Assembly: GCA_027577415.1 (NCBI GenBank)
Contig: JANBQS010000070.1
Span: 1 to 40,952, forward strand
Direction: 5' to 3'
Length of the DNA: 40,952 nucleotides
DNA from: Coemansia sp. RSA 922
Lineage: Eukaryota > Kickxellomycota > Kickxellomycetes > Kickxellales > Kickxellaceae
A program made the position numbers and the translations under genes. Under the pieces are notes generated by a model. That model was not told the origin of the DNA, made no database searches, and worked only from the letters and a program-made list of their open reading frames with translations. Numbering within the stretch: position 1 is the stretch's first letter; every line of letters begins with the position of its first letter. Below are positions 9,115 through 17,976 of the stretch, in pieces.

Positions 9115-9492
9115 TTATTGTTGTTGAGATTCCTCTGCTGTGCGCTTCATGTCCTTTAGCTTCCGCTTAATGTCGTGGTAGCAGTTGAGGCAGATGTGGG
9201 CAGTGAGCTTGGGGCGGCCGCATCCTGAGCATGGAACGAGATCGTGGCGGTTCTTTAGGCCCTTAGTGGCCATACGCTTGCGCTTCTTTGAGTGGCTCGT
9301 ACGCTGCTTGGGCACGGCCCGTAGAATCATTTCGTTCAGGATATCTCCTAGTAGGCCTAGTCCTGCACCGAGCGAGGTGCCGAGCGGCGACCGTGCTGCC
9401 ATGCCCATTGCCGCGCCTATTGTGTAAGAAATTTGCGGAAACGCCGGTGTTGCGCGCACCAAAGACCGGGCTGACTGGAAGGCAAACGACAT
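9115..9492 (-). CDS. MRPL32: Mitochondrial large-subunit ribosomal protein bL32m
   Basis: The 125-residue product has a mitochondrial leader (MSFAFQSARSLVRATP) and then the bL32 core AVPKQRTSHSKKRKR starting near residue 59. A zinc ribbon follows with C88-x2-C91 and C101-x2-C104 (PCSGCGRP, ICLNCY). In yeast the MrpL32 precursor is trimmed by the m-AAA protease before assembly, and the junction upstream of AVPK is the equivalent point. ATG 9492 is preferred over the upstream in-frame non-ATG extension because it begins the presequence. The C-terminus ends in polar residues and QQQ. It shares a 223-bp divergent promoter with the alanyl-tRNA synthetase, so two mitochondrial translation genes may be co-expressed. 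Confidence 0.88.
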   Translation of the reverse strand: MSFAFQSARSLVRATPAFPQISYTIGAAMGMAARSPLGTSLGAGLGLLGDILNEMILRAVPKQRTSHSKKRKRMATKGLKNRHDLVPCSGCGRPKLTAHICLNCYHDIKRKLKDMKRTAEESQQQ

Positions 9493-9715
9493 TATACAAA
9501 TTGAAGAAATCAAGCAAAAATAATTGAACCAACAAGAGAAAAAAGTAGTAGTCGATTTGAGAAAGAAAAAAAAGGTTGAGCCAGCTGTTTATCGCTTGTT
9601 ATTCCAGATCAAGCAGCTTAATCAGACCACTGATGATGACAGAGAGATATTTGGCTCTTGTCTTTGTAGCAAAAGCTTTTATACCCTTATCTCTCGACAT
9701 ATACACACATTTGTA
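9493..9715. promoter_or_regulatory. Divergent promoter between MRPL32 and alanyl-tRNA synthetase
   Basis: 223 bp separate the two start codons. A TATA-like TTTATACC lies near 9677 on the AlaRS side. The plus frame of AlaRS stays open through this region without an ATG, so non-AUG initiation cannot be excluded. Confidence 0.5.
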
Positions 9716-12499
9716 ATGCAGGCATGGCTTGGCGGAGGCTGTCGCATGGCTGCAGCGCAGCAGCGGTGTGCCCTATTCTCACAAGTAGAGTGGCGTGCAC
9801 TTAAGAGCCAGCAGCAACTCCGTTCTCGTTTACTTGGAATTTACGCACGAGCCTTTGCAAATATGTCAGCCAGCGATATTCGCCAACGATACACGGACTA
9901 TTTTGTCAAAAACGGGCATACCCTGCTGCCGAGCGCCGATATAGTACCACGCAACGATGCCACACTGCTGTTTTCGAGCGCTGGAATGGTGCCGTTTAAA
10001 CAGTTCTTCTTGAACCCAGCAACCGCGCCACACAAAATGGTAACCACGGTGCAAAAATGTGTCAGGGCCGGCGGCAAGCACAACGACTTGGACCAAGTGG
10101 GGTTTACGCCTCGACACCACACGTTCTTTGAGATGCTGGGCAACTTTTCGTTTGGAGCGTACTCTAAGCGCGAGATCATTCACATGGCGTGGAAGTTTGT
10201 CCGACAAGAGCTCAATATGCCCGAAGACAGGCTGCGCGTCACGGTTTTGGAGACTGACAATGAGGCGTATGATATTTGGAAGAATGAGGTGGGAGTAGAT
10301 CCGCGGCGGATAGTAAGGTGTGGAGCCGAAGATAACTTTTGGAGCATGGGGCTAGAGGGACCCTGTGGCCCGAGCTCAGAGATATTCTGGGATACTCGGG
10401 ATCCGCGCTATTCAGAGAGCGATGACGAGCGGTGGCTCGAGTTTTGGAACCTTGTATTTATGCAGTTCCATCGCGGCGCTGACGGCGAACTCCGTCCTCT
10501 GGCTTTGCCGTGTGTTGATACAGGAATGGGGCTGGAGCGTGTAGCGTCGATATTGCAGGGCAAAATGAACAACTTTGACACGGATGAGTTTCAGGTTATT
10601 ATTCGCGATATTGACGCCCGCTGCCCGCCAGGTCAGAACTCGGGAAATGTTGACTTGGCCAAGGCCTTGGCCTGTAAGCGCATTATTGCTGACCACCTGC
10701 GGGCCAGCGCGTTTTTGATTTCGGAGGGCGTCTTTCCTAGCAACATTGGTCGCGGATATGTGCTGCGCCGGATTATTCGCCGAGCGGTCCGTGCAGGAAG
10801 GCTCCTGGGAATCAACGACTCGGTGTTATCTGCGCTGTATCCTAGTTTGGAGCTGGCGATGGGTGCAGCATACCCGGAGCTTTTGGAGCGGCGGCAGCTC
10901 ATTGTGTCTGTGCTAGAGTCGGAGGAAAAGATGTTCTTGCGGACGCTGGACAAGGGTCTTGTACTCCTCGAGGGCATATTTGCCAGTGGCAATAGCAAGC
11001 GGCTGGTTAGCGGTGCTGATGCATTTTCGCTGTACGATACGCATGGATTTCCATTGGATCTTACCGAGATAATTGCGCGCGATAACGGGTGGACGGTCGA
11101 TGTGGAGGCTTTTGAGCAGATTCAGCGCCAGAGCCGCGAGCGCAACAAGGCCTCGTGGAAGGGCAAGCTGACCAAACAGGACTCGGTAGCGAGAGAAATC
11201 GAGGCGACCTGCCTTGAGTGGGAGGAGGCCGGCATCAGCAGCCAATTCAGCGGGCACGACGTTGACCCCGAAGCCAAGCCTACGGCCGCTACATGCAGGG
11301 TAGTTACATTCAAGAGCCTCTCTAATGGCGATGGGTTGCTGGTAATCGACCCATGTCCTTTTTACGCCGTGGGTGGTGGGCAAGAGTCCGATGCCGGCAT
11401 AATTACCATTGGCGATAGCGAGGGCTCCCACGAATTTGCCGTCAGCGACGCAGTAGCCATGCCGAGCGGGCAGGCGACTGTCCTGCGCCTAACTGCTACC
11501 TCTGACCAGGAACACTTATTTAGAGGCGGGCAGGCAGTATATGCGACTGTTGATGAGGTCCGGCGCCTGGGCAGTGCAGTTCACCATACTGCGACGCATC
11601 TCCTGAATGCCGCACTGCGCAAGACAGTAGGCGCATCGGTCGTGCAGGCCGGGTCGCTGGTGCAGGCTGGGGGGCTGCGCTTTGACTTTACTAGTAGCGC
11701 GTTAAGCAATGAGCAGCTGCGCGAGATTGAGGGGCTGGTCAACAAGGCGGCGCTGGACAATATCGAAGTTGCTACGGCGTGCATGCCGCTGGACCAGGCC
11801 AAGGCGCAGGGAGCGATAGCCTTGTTTTCGGAGAAATACGATGCCGCCAGCGTGCGTGTCGTCCAAATGGCAGGCGTGTCTATGGAGCTCTGCGGCGGCA
11901 CGCATCTGCGCTCGACACGCGCAGTGTTTCCCTTCCACATCACTGCTGAGGGCTCAATCGGCGCTGGGACACGGCGCATTGAGGCCAAGGCTGGCGTGGC
12001 GGCCTCTGTGTGGCTGCAGCAGCAGCTCGAGTATGGCCGGGCAACGGCGCAAACGTTGGGAGCTGCCCAGCTCAGCGTGATGGACAAAAAGGCGCAGCAG
12101 CTGGTCGACCGAAACAGGGCGCTGCGCGAGGAGGCCGATAGATGGCTGCGCGCTGCGGCAGTCAATGCAGAGGCGGTTGCCACGCATTCTACGGCGCTGG
12201 GCGAGCGAGGCGTCCCCGCGGTTTTCCACATCTTGGCACCGCTCCCCTTCAATCCGCGCTTGGTGGCTGAGCGCGCCTGCCACTTGCGCGACACTGAGCC
12301 AAGCCTGGTGCACGTGGTCATTCAGGGGAGAGCTATTGCGCTTGGTGTAAGTGCCGAGCAGTTGCCGGCCGAGCATGCTGCGGCGCTGCTGAGGTGTGTC
12401 TTGGAGAAGCTTCCGGGGAAGGGCGGCGGCCAGGCATCGCTGGCCCAAGGGCAGCTTGAAACTGCCGTTGCCGAGTTGGCCCAACTTGCCCATTTGTAG
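9716..12499 (+). CDS. ALA1: Alanyl-tRNA synthetase, bacterial/mitochondrial type
   Basis: The 927-residue enzyme charges tRNA-Ala with alanine. Residues 1-49 form an Arg/Gln/Ala-rich leader, and the conserved body begins at ATG 9863 (MSASDIRQRYTDYF). The class II core carries VPRNDATLLFSSAGM, KCVRAGGKHNDLDQVG, RHHTFFEMLGNFSFGAY, GPCGPSSEIFWD and VDTGMGLERVAS. The editing domain keeps H624-x3-H628 (HTATH) and C726-x3-H730 (CGGTH), so mischarged Ser/Gly should be cleared. The C-Ala domain ends with GKGGGQASLAQGQ. Motif wording is closer to bacterial and mitochondrial enzymes than to the eukaryotic cytosolic form. Either this is the mitochondrial enzyme, or two starts (9716 and 9863) give mitochondrial and cytosolic forms from one gene, as known for yeast ALA1. 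No intron is seen. The gene symbol follows yeast usage. Confidence 0.93.
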   Translation: MQAWLGGGCRMAAAQQRCALFSQVEWRALKSQQQLRSRLLGIYARAFANMSASDIRQRYTDYFVKNGHTLLPSADIVPRNDATLLFSSAGMVPFKQFFLNPATAPHKMVTTVQKCVRAGGKHNDLDQVGFTPRHHTFFEMLGNFSFGAYSKREIIHMAWKFVRQELNMPEDRLRVTVLETDNEAYDIWKNEVGVDPRRIVRCGAEDNFWSMGLEGPCGPSSEIFWDTRDPRYSESDDERWLEFWNLVFMQFHRGADGELRPLALPCVDTGMGLERVASILQGKMNNFDTDEFQVIIRDIDARCPPGQNSGNVDLAKALACKRIIADHLRASAFLISEGVFPSNIGRGYVLRRIIRRAVRAGRLLGINDSVLSALYPSLELAMGAAYPELLERRQLIVSVLESEEKMFLRTLDKGLVLLEGIFASGNSKRLVSGADAFSLYDTHGFPLDLTEIIARDNGWTVDVEAFEQIQRQSRERNKASWKGKLTKQDSVAREIEATCLEWEEAGISSQFSGHDVDPEAKPTAATCRVVTFKSLSNGDGLLVIDPCPFYAVGGGQESDAGIITIGDSEGSHEFAVSDAVAMPSGQATVLRLTATSDQEHLFRGGQAVYATVDEVRRLGSAVHHTATHLLNAALRKTVGASVVQAGSLVQAGGLRFDFTSSALSNEQLREIEGLVNKAALDNIEVATACMPLDQAKAQGAIALFSEKYDAASVRVVQMAGVSMELCGGTHLRSTRAVFPFHITAEGSIGAGTRRIEAKAGVAASVWLQQQLEYGRATAQTLGAAQLSVMDKKAQQLVDRNRALREEADRWLRAAAVNAEAVATHSTALGERGVPAVFHILAPLPFNPRLVAERACHLRDTEPSLVHVVIQGRAIALGVSAEQLPAEHAAALLRCVLEKLPGKGGGQASLAQGQLETAVAELAQLAHL

Positions 12500-12610
12500 G
12501 CTATGTGCGCATGACTGGTCTAGTGCGCTCGGTACTTTACTGTCTTTGTCCACTTGACGTCGGCGGAGCAACGCGCTCAGTATTTGCATCGAGTCAATTA
12601 CAGCGGTTGT

Positions 12611-12617
12611 TATAAAT
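12611..12617 (+). promoter_or_regulatory. TATA box of the first carboxypeptidase gene
   Basis: TATAAAT lies 99 bp upstream of ATG 12710. This spacing is close to that of other TATA boxes in the window. Confidence 0.45.
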
Positions 12618-12709
12618 GCTGACCGCCTTGCCCTATGTCAAAAGTCTTTAATGATATCACTATTCAAGTGAACCACATGTATCTCTAGATATTAAACTCT
12701 CTTAAAGAA

Positions 12710-14038
12710 ATGTTATGTCGTTCTCTCTTAATGACTCTGGTGCTGGCGGTGTGGAGTGCTGCGCGCCCACTCGCTGTTAATCGCTCTATTTTTATGCCGC
12801 GCATTTGTGATCCAGGCGTTCGGCAGCACTCTGGCTACATTGACGTCGCTTCGGACAAGCACCTTTTCTACTGGTTCTTTGAGTCTCGCAATCCGCGGCC
12901 AGTCAAGGCTTCGACCCCGCTTGTGTTGTGGCTTAATGGCGGCCCTGGATGCAGTTCGTGGTCAAACCTGCTGGGCGGCGCTGGCCCATGTCGTGTGGCG
13001 GATAACGGTCGAGATACTGTGCTCAATTCCTACTCATGGAATATCAATGCTCACATGCTGTTTCTCGACCAACCAACCAATGTCGGATTTTCATACGGTG
13101 CTTCCGTAAATACTACTGTTGCGGCATCGGTTGACGTCACTGTGTTTTTACGCAAATTCTACCGCCTGTACCCGCAGTACTCGCTGGCCGAGCTGCATAT
13201 CATGGGCGAAAGCTACGCTGCAAAATATGTGCCTGGAATCGCCGCCCAGATATTAAAAGACAATAAACGCGGCTGGCGATTACCTTTGGCTAGTATTGCG
13301 GTGGGCAATGGCTTATTTGACATGGAATCGCAGTACATGTATTTGCCTCAAATGGCATGCAATTCCACTTATCCGTCTATTGTGAACTCCACTACATGCA
13401 ATGAAATGGAGGCAGCCGCCACAGCGTTCCAGGATAGCCTGCAGGCTATTCGAATAAGCGCTAGTCCGGAGTCTATTGTTAATGCTACGTTTGCTGGCTA
13501 CGCTATCTTGACACCATACAAGGATGCGGGTGGTAACCCTTACGATGTGAGGACTGAGTGTGCGGGCGGTGAGCTTTGTAACCCGTATTTAGACACTATC
13601 GCTGGGTTCGCTAACCAGCCGCATGTACGCGCAAGCCTGGGTGTCAGGACCACCGCTGGTTTTGACTTGTGTAACCGGGACGTGCAAGAGGCATTTATTA
13701 ACTCTGGTGATGAACTCGTGGACTCGTCGGCGTGGATTCCTGATATTCTTGCGGCTGGCGTCAGAGTACTGAATTATGCTGGAGATGCTGATTTGATCTG
13801 TAATTGGATGGGAAACAAGGCGCTGATGATTGATATGGACTGGCCTGGGAACCGTGGGTTTGCTATGGCTCCAGACCGAAAGTGGTTTGTTGACGGAGAG
13901 CATGCTGGTGAGGTTCGTTCGTATGGCGGGTTGACGTTTCTTCGTGTTTTTGGCGCCGGCCATATGGTAAATCTAGACAGGCCAAGAGAGTCACTAGATA
14001 TGTTTTCTCGGTGGATTGGACACAGAGAGATAGACTAA
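12710..14038 (+). CDS. Secreted serine carboxypeptidase (S10), divergent copy
   Basis: The 442-residue CPY-type peptidase removes C-terminal residues from peptides in the vacuole or outside the cell. Residues 1-19 form a signal peptide (LLMTLVLAVWSAARP), followed by an unusually short pro-segment. The S10 landmarks are present: SGYIDV, FYWFFESRNP, LWLNGGPGCSSW, FLDQPTNVGFSYG, then Ser168 in GESYA, Asp361 in YAGDADLICNW and His418 in GAGHMV. The triad is complete, but the usual GESYAGHY after the serine reads GESYAAKY. The oxyanion region has SSW where S/M/L is usual. Several N-x-S/T sites suggest glycosylation. It is shorter than its neighbour because the insertion near the latter's residues 228-245 and other loops are missing. 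It lies 263 bp upstream of a second S10 gene on the same strand, a tandem duplication. Active enzyme is likely but specificity may be altered. Confidence 0.9.
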   Translation: MLCRSLLMTLVLAVWSAARPLAVNRSIFMPRICDPGVRQHSGYIDVASDKHLFYWFFESRNPRPVKASTPLVLWLNGGPGCSSWSNLLGGAGPCRVADNGRDTVLNSYSWNINAHMLFLDQPTNVGFSYGASVNTTVAASVDVTVFLRKFYRLYPQYSLAELHIMGESYAAKYVPGIAAQILKDNKRGWRLPLASIAVGNGLFDMESQYMYLPQMACNSTYPSIVNSTTCNEMEAAATAFQDSLQAIRISASPESIVNATFAGYAILTPYKDAGGNPYDVRTECAGGELCNPYLDTIAGFANQPHVRASLGVRTTAGFDLCNRDVQEAFINSGDELVDSSAWIPDILAAGVRVLNYAGDADLICNWMGNKALMIDMDWPGNRGFAMAPDRKWFVDGEHAGEVRSYGGLTFLRVFGAGHMVNLDRPRESLDMFSRWIGHREID

Positions 14039-14301
14039 TACTTAATTTTTGTACATTGATAGTTTGTGAATAGAATATATTTATTTCTTGTAAAAAAAAA
14101 GAGGGGGGCGCTTGCTTGTAAACACAGAGCTTGTGTTCAATCCGCTTTGGTGTTTCTAACGCCACGGACACGTGTGATATTGAGTGCAAAAAAAAGAACA
14201 TTCGCTGTATCTCATTTATCGCCGCCTTTAGAGATTTATATTTTTCAGACTTTTAGTTTTTTTATTGCCTCTTATCACATTTAATCCCTCACTTGAAATA
14301 A

Positions 14302-15807
14302 ATGCATATAGTCAAGATATTCGCAGTTATCACTGCCGCCCTAGCTACTGCGCTAGCGACAATGTCAAACGAGTCACTAGCCAGTAATAGTCTGCTTAAT
14401 CCTTTACCATTTGGCGGACCCAAGACAGCTAGCCCAGCTTTGGTCAACAATAGTCAGTGGAGTAAAATAACGACTATGAAGGCATATCCTGAGTATCGCT
14501 TACGAGTGAAGAGCCCCAATCTCTGTGATACCAATGTTACGCAGTATAGTGGGTACCTTGACACCGCGGATGACAAGCATTTCTTCTTTTGGTTTTTTGA
14601 AGCACGCAATCCGGCCAAAACAGGCGACACGCCAGTGATTTTGTGGACTAATGGTGGACCCGGCTGCAGCTCCATGGTAGGTGTGCTAATGGAACTAGGG
14701 CCATGTCGTGTTAACAAGGGCGGTACTGGAACTAGTCGCAATCCATATGGGTGGAACGAAAACGCTCATGTCATTTTCATCGATCAGCCAGTCAACACTG
14801 GGTTTTCATATGGCCCGCGCGTGGACAACTCTTATGATGCTGGTAAAGATGTGAATGTGTTTTTGCGCTTGTTTTATTACGCTTTTCCAAAGTACGCCAG
14901 TAGCCAGCTCCATATATTTGGCGAATCTTATGCTGGCCATTACGTACCAGCTATTGGGAAGGCTATCCATGAAACAAACCAGATATTGGCAAAGAAGCGA
15001 CAAGAAGGCACTTTGACCAAAGCTGAGGAGGGTGTTGCGACTCTACCTCTGGTAAGCATTGGTATTGGTAACGGACTTGTTGATGCCAAGACCCAGTACA
15101 AATATTACGCAAAGATGGCGTGTAACTCAACGTACCCACCTGTGCTCAATCAATTTGTCTGCAATGTCATGGATGCCGCCGTGCCTTCTTGCACATATCT
15201 AATTGAGCAATGTTATTACTGGAAAAACAGATTGGCTTGTGTTCCAGCTGACATATACTGTCAGACAACTATAATGAATCCGTACATTACTTGGGGATAT
15301 CACAACAACCCGTATAACGTCAATATGCCGTGTAAAAGCAATGGTCAGTGCTACGAAATTGAGGACGATGTTATCACATTTTTAAATAACCCAGATACGC
15401 AAAGAGAGTTGGGTGTCGAAATACAGTACTACACGACGTGCTCGCAAAGGGTGCATATCGAATTTATACTAAGTGGTGATATAGCTAAACCACTTCACTT
15501 GGAGATTCCGCCGCTGCTGGCTGCTGGTATTCGAGTTTTGATATACGCCGGTGATGCTGACTGGATTTGTAATTGGTATGGCAATAAGGCATATGCTCAG
15601 GCACTGGAATGGCCGGGCCAAACCAAGTTTAACCAGATGGAGGATTCTCTGTGGACTGTAAATGGAGATGAGGCTGGCGAAGTTCGTACTCATAACAATC
15701 TTACATTTATTCGCGTGTTTGGAAGTGGCCATTTCGTCCCCTTAGATCGACCTAGAAGTGCTTTGGACATGGTTAACCGCTGGATCTCAAATAAGGAATT
15801 CTCTTAA
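14302..15807 (+). CDS. Secreted serine carboxypeptidase (S10), CPY-like
   Basis: The 501-residue product has a signal peptide (HIVKIFAVITAALATALA) and a short pro-region to about residue 65. The S10 catalytic body follows with SGYLDTADDKHFFFWFFEAR, TNGGPGCSSM, FIDQPVNTGFSYG, canonical Ser209 in GESYAGHYVPAIG, Asp420 in YAGDADWICNW and His477 in GSGHFVPLDRPR. Paired cysteines in the middle (residues 297-350) fit the disulphide-rich lid of CPY. Several N-x-S/T sites are present. It probably acts in the vacuole or is secreted to digest protein, as S10 enzymes do in fungi. Compared with the upstream copy it keeps all consensus residues, so it looks like the ancestral form. No intron is seen. The 3' flank is AT-rich. 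Confidence 0.93.
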   Translation: MHIVKIFAVITAALATALATMSNESLASNSLLNPLPFGGPKTASPALVNNSQWSKITTMKAYPEYRLRVKSPNLCDTNVTQYSGYLDTADDKHFFFWFFEARNPAKTGDTPVILWTNGGPGCSSMVGVLMELGPCRVNKGGTGTSRNPYGWNENAHVIFIDQPVNTGFSYGPRVDNSYDAGKDVNVFLRLFYYAFPKYASSQLHIFGESYAGHYVPAIGKAIHETNQILAKKRQEGTLTKAEEGVATLPLVSIGIGNGLVDAKTQYKYYAKMACNSTYPPVLNQFVCNVMDAAVPSCTYLIEQCYYWKNRLACVPADIYCQTTIMNPYITWGYHNNPYNVNMPCKSNGQCYEIEDDVITFLNNPDTQRELGVEIQYYTTCSQRVHIEFILSGDIAKPLHLEIPPLLAAGIRVLIYAGDADWICNWYGNKAYAQALEWPGQTKFNQMEDSLWTVNGDEAGEVRTHNNLTFIRVFGSGHFVPLDRPRSALDMVNRWISNKEFS

Positions 15808-16028
15808 TAGCTTATTTGATAGAAATAGGCACATATTTACCGTTTAAATCATTGATCATTGGTATACTTCCTGATCCAGTCCTACGTGGTATAAGCTGAT
15901 ACTTGTCAAAGAGGTTGATTACAAGCACTGAAACACACAGGTGATATGATGGCAGTATTGACCCATGTATTCTCAAGTGCCTTGACTTATCATTCAACTA
16001 CGATGAGAGCACGTTGGTAGTTTTTGTT
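15808..16028. other. Gap after the carboxypeptidases
   Basis: AT-rich. A 61-codon minus-strand frame (15812-15997) has no start context or motif that supports it. Confidence 0.4.
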
Positions 16029-16036
16029 TATAAAAA
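16029..16036 (+). promoter_or_regulatory. TATA box of the small C2H2 gene
   Basis: TATAAAAA lies 121 bp upstream of ATG 16150. Confidence 0.5.
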
Positions 16037-16149
16037 GGCACCGATGGTACAGAGGATGCCAATCTAGTAGAGCTTTGAAATTCACAAAAATATCTGTTTC
16101 AATACTTGACATTTTCTCCACACAAAATCAAGCCTCTCTGATTACTACT

Positions 16150-16317
16150 ATGTTGTCTAACTTGCAAGAGGTCCAATTGGTGACATTTGTTCCTAGCGTT
16201 AGATGTCGTATTTGCTCACAAACGTTTACTACTGTCCCTTACTTTGCCCGTCACTGTCGTCGGATTCATCCAAAAGTGGAAGATGCAAACCAAAAATACG
16301 ACATTATTCATCCTTGA
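16150..16317 (+). CDS. Small single-finger C2H2 protein
   Basis: A 55-residue frame contains one C2H2 zinc finger: C-x2-C, 12 residues, H-x4-H, in CRICSQTFTTVPYFARH followed by CRRIHP. The hydrophobic F and Y positions of a classical finger are present. The frame is open upstream to 16024, but ATG 16150 is the first one placed 120 bp after the TATA box. One finger alone usually does not bind DNA specifically, so it may bind protein or RNA or be the first exon of a longer product. A strong polypyrimidine-CAG acceptor-like site lies at about 16353-16371 and a GTGAGT follows at 16408, which leaves room for more exons. The surrounding region is AT-rich and lacks conserved genes. Confidence 0.5.
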   Translation: MLSNLQEVQLVTFVPSVRCRICSQTFTTVPYFARHCRRIHPKVEDANQKYDIIHP

Positions 16318-16671
16318 TTCGACACAATTATTAGCTTATATCCTCGTCAGGTTGCTCTCTTTTTTTTGCAGCGTTGATGTCGCGAGACACAAAGGAGTAA
16401 CCTAGGTGAGTGATACAATATGGTTCCTAATCTGATCTTCTGTCGTGTTTATTGGCAATAAAACGATTCCTAAAAATTGAAAATATTATAGTAATAATTT
16501 ATACTGAGGGATAGTATAGCTGTTTATATTTCTGTTACTCAAAAGACAAGTGGCACTCCTGCTCTTACGACAAAATAGTCGAATAAACTAACCACAGCCA
16601 CATACATGCTCTGTACATGCTCCAGTTGTCCAGATATGATATGTCCAATGTTACAGCTGCATCCACAGCGG
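16318..16671. other. AT-rich gap with splice-like signals
   Basis: CTCTCTTTTTTTTGCAG ends at about 16371 and GTGAGT starts at about 16408. Between them the frame reads VDVARHKGV before a TAG. The rest looks like the shared 3' flank of the C2H2 gene and the minus-strand gene at 16672. Confidence 0.35.
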
Positions 16672-17058
16672 TTATCTCATACATGCTGGGCTAAACAAAC
16701 TAATAAAATAATTGTTGCCATCATATGGTCCCTTCTTGTCAGACACATACACTTCAACCTCTTGTCCAAGCTCATAAACTAGCTTAGCAGCTAGCTCACA
16801 ATTGGTCCATGTATTACCTACTATTCTTTGGGCCACATGTACTGTTAACCCCTCAGTAATGGGGGTTGTAAAATACCCGTCATTCAACATCCCTAGCAAC
16901 AGTGAGCCAACATAAAGATCCTTGTGGAAAATATAGACTACCTTATTATCTACTTCATCGCCTATGTCATAATATACTCTAAGCTTTGAAGAACGCTTAT
17001 CAGGTGTAGCGATGTGGCTAAAAGTTCTAACATTTGAATGCTGGGAGGTAAGTGCCAT
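16672..17058 (-). CDS. Unknown 128-residue protein
   Basis: A minus-strand frame starts at ATG 17058, 102 bp downstream of a TATAAAA at 17160-17154 with a C/T-rich leader. Upstream in-frame codons to 17148 lie within that leader, so I chose the internal ATG. The product is of mixed alpha/beta composition (VYYDIGDEVDNKVVYIFHKD, GLTVHVAQRIVGNTW, CELAAKLVYELGQEVEVYVS). It has no signal peptide or membrane helix. I do not recognise a family. Balanced composition and absence of low complexity argue for a real protein. It shares promoter layout with loci A and B and the 18354 gene but shows no obvious sequence similarity to them. Confidence 0.6.
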   Translation of the reverse strand: MALTSQHSNVRTFSHIATPDKRSSKLRVYYDIGDEVDNKVVYIFHKDLYVGSLLLGMLNDGYFTTPITEGLTVHVAQRIVGNTWTNCELAAKLVYELGQEVEVYVSDKKGPYDGNNYFISLFSPACMR

Positions 17059-17153
17059 GGTCAGTGCAATAGTTGGTAAAAAAAAAGTAGATATGAGCGG
17101 AGTATGAAAATAAGGAGAAAAAGGGAGAGCAAGGAGGGGATGAAGCACTCACT

Positions 17154-17160
17154 TTTTATA
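17154..17160 (-). promoter_or_regulatory. TATA box of the 17058 gene
   Basis: TATAAAA on the minus strand, 102 bp before the start codon, followed by a pyrimidine-rich leader. Confidence 0.55.
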
Positions 17161-17273
17161 CTAGAAACGACCCTTCAGTAGACGGCTGTTGGTGGTATTT
17201 TTCCATGCTGCGGTTGGATTGAAGGCTGTTTCTTTTGGAAGGAGACTTTAGCTATATTGCTTGGTGCTCTCTG

Positions 17274-17280
17274 TATAAAA
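17274..17280 (+). promoter_or_regulatory. Orphan TATA box
   Basis: CTGTATAAAAGTG has a good TATA core but no sizeable reading frame in the next 250 bp. An open frame at 17306-17542 lacks an ATG start. Confidence 0.35.
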
Positions 17281-17976
17281 GTGTCTCCCTTGTGGAAATA
17301 CATGGTTGTCCGAGATTGATGTCTACTCACAAAGAAGAAAAAAAGGAGGCTCTGAGCATAATCGGAAAAGAGTAGGCATTAATTGTTGCAAAGAGAGAAA
17401 AACTGTGCTGGCTGCTTTCCCCAAAGAGCGCTTGAAAAAAATTGTCCTCCCAGGCGATTTCCTCCCTTTATTTATTCTAAATAGGCTAAATAATATATTC
17501 AATAGTAGTACTTGCTTGATTCGAACTATTTATGGTAAATAACGGTTAGAGCTCATACTGAGAACAACATATGTACCACAGGGCCATGCATTTTTTATTT
17601 ATACTTAAACATTTGCGTTCTGAGACATGGTAGGTTCTCAATACATACACACATTCTCTTCAATGCTGTTAAATAGGAGTAAATGGTACACTGCCGATTA
17701 GCAACAGCGCAGTAGGTGGAGTTTGTGCCTAACCGCGCAGTAGTCGAGAGACAACGTAGCACTGCTGATATCCAAAAAAAAACGGCTAGTTAGCCTAGGC
17801 TGTAGTTAATGTAGTTTGTATGCTTAATATTCTAATTAACGGCGAGTTGGACTTGTAAACTAGTGCAGAAAGTATCTAAAAAATATCTATGCACATACTC
17901 GATAAGAGCGCCTAAATGTCTTACCACAGCCGACTACATTAGTGGATGCCGTTTCAAGGTATGACTATGTCACCTA

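Larger units (their letters stand above)
17059..17976. other. Intergenic region with promoters on both strands
   Basis: It holds the minus-strand TATA of the 17058 gene (17160-17154) and a plus-strand TATAAAA at 17274-17280. The latter is followed only by very short reading frames (ATG 17303 gives 5 codons, ATG 17319 gives 18). GCGCAGTAG occurs twice (about 17707 and 17735). The remainder is AT-rich with no gene I can support. Confidence 0.4.

Noticed and set aside
11581..12321. 246-codon minus-strand frame
   Set aside because: Antisense shadow of the alanyl-tRNA synthetase editing and C-terminal domains.
15812..15997. 61-codon minus-strand frame after the carboxypeptidases
   Set aside because: It has some coding-like look but no promoter, motif or splice partner could be found.
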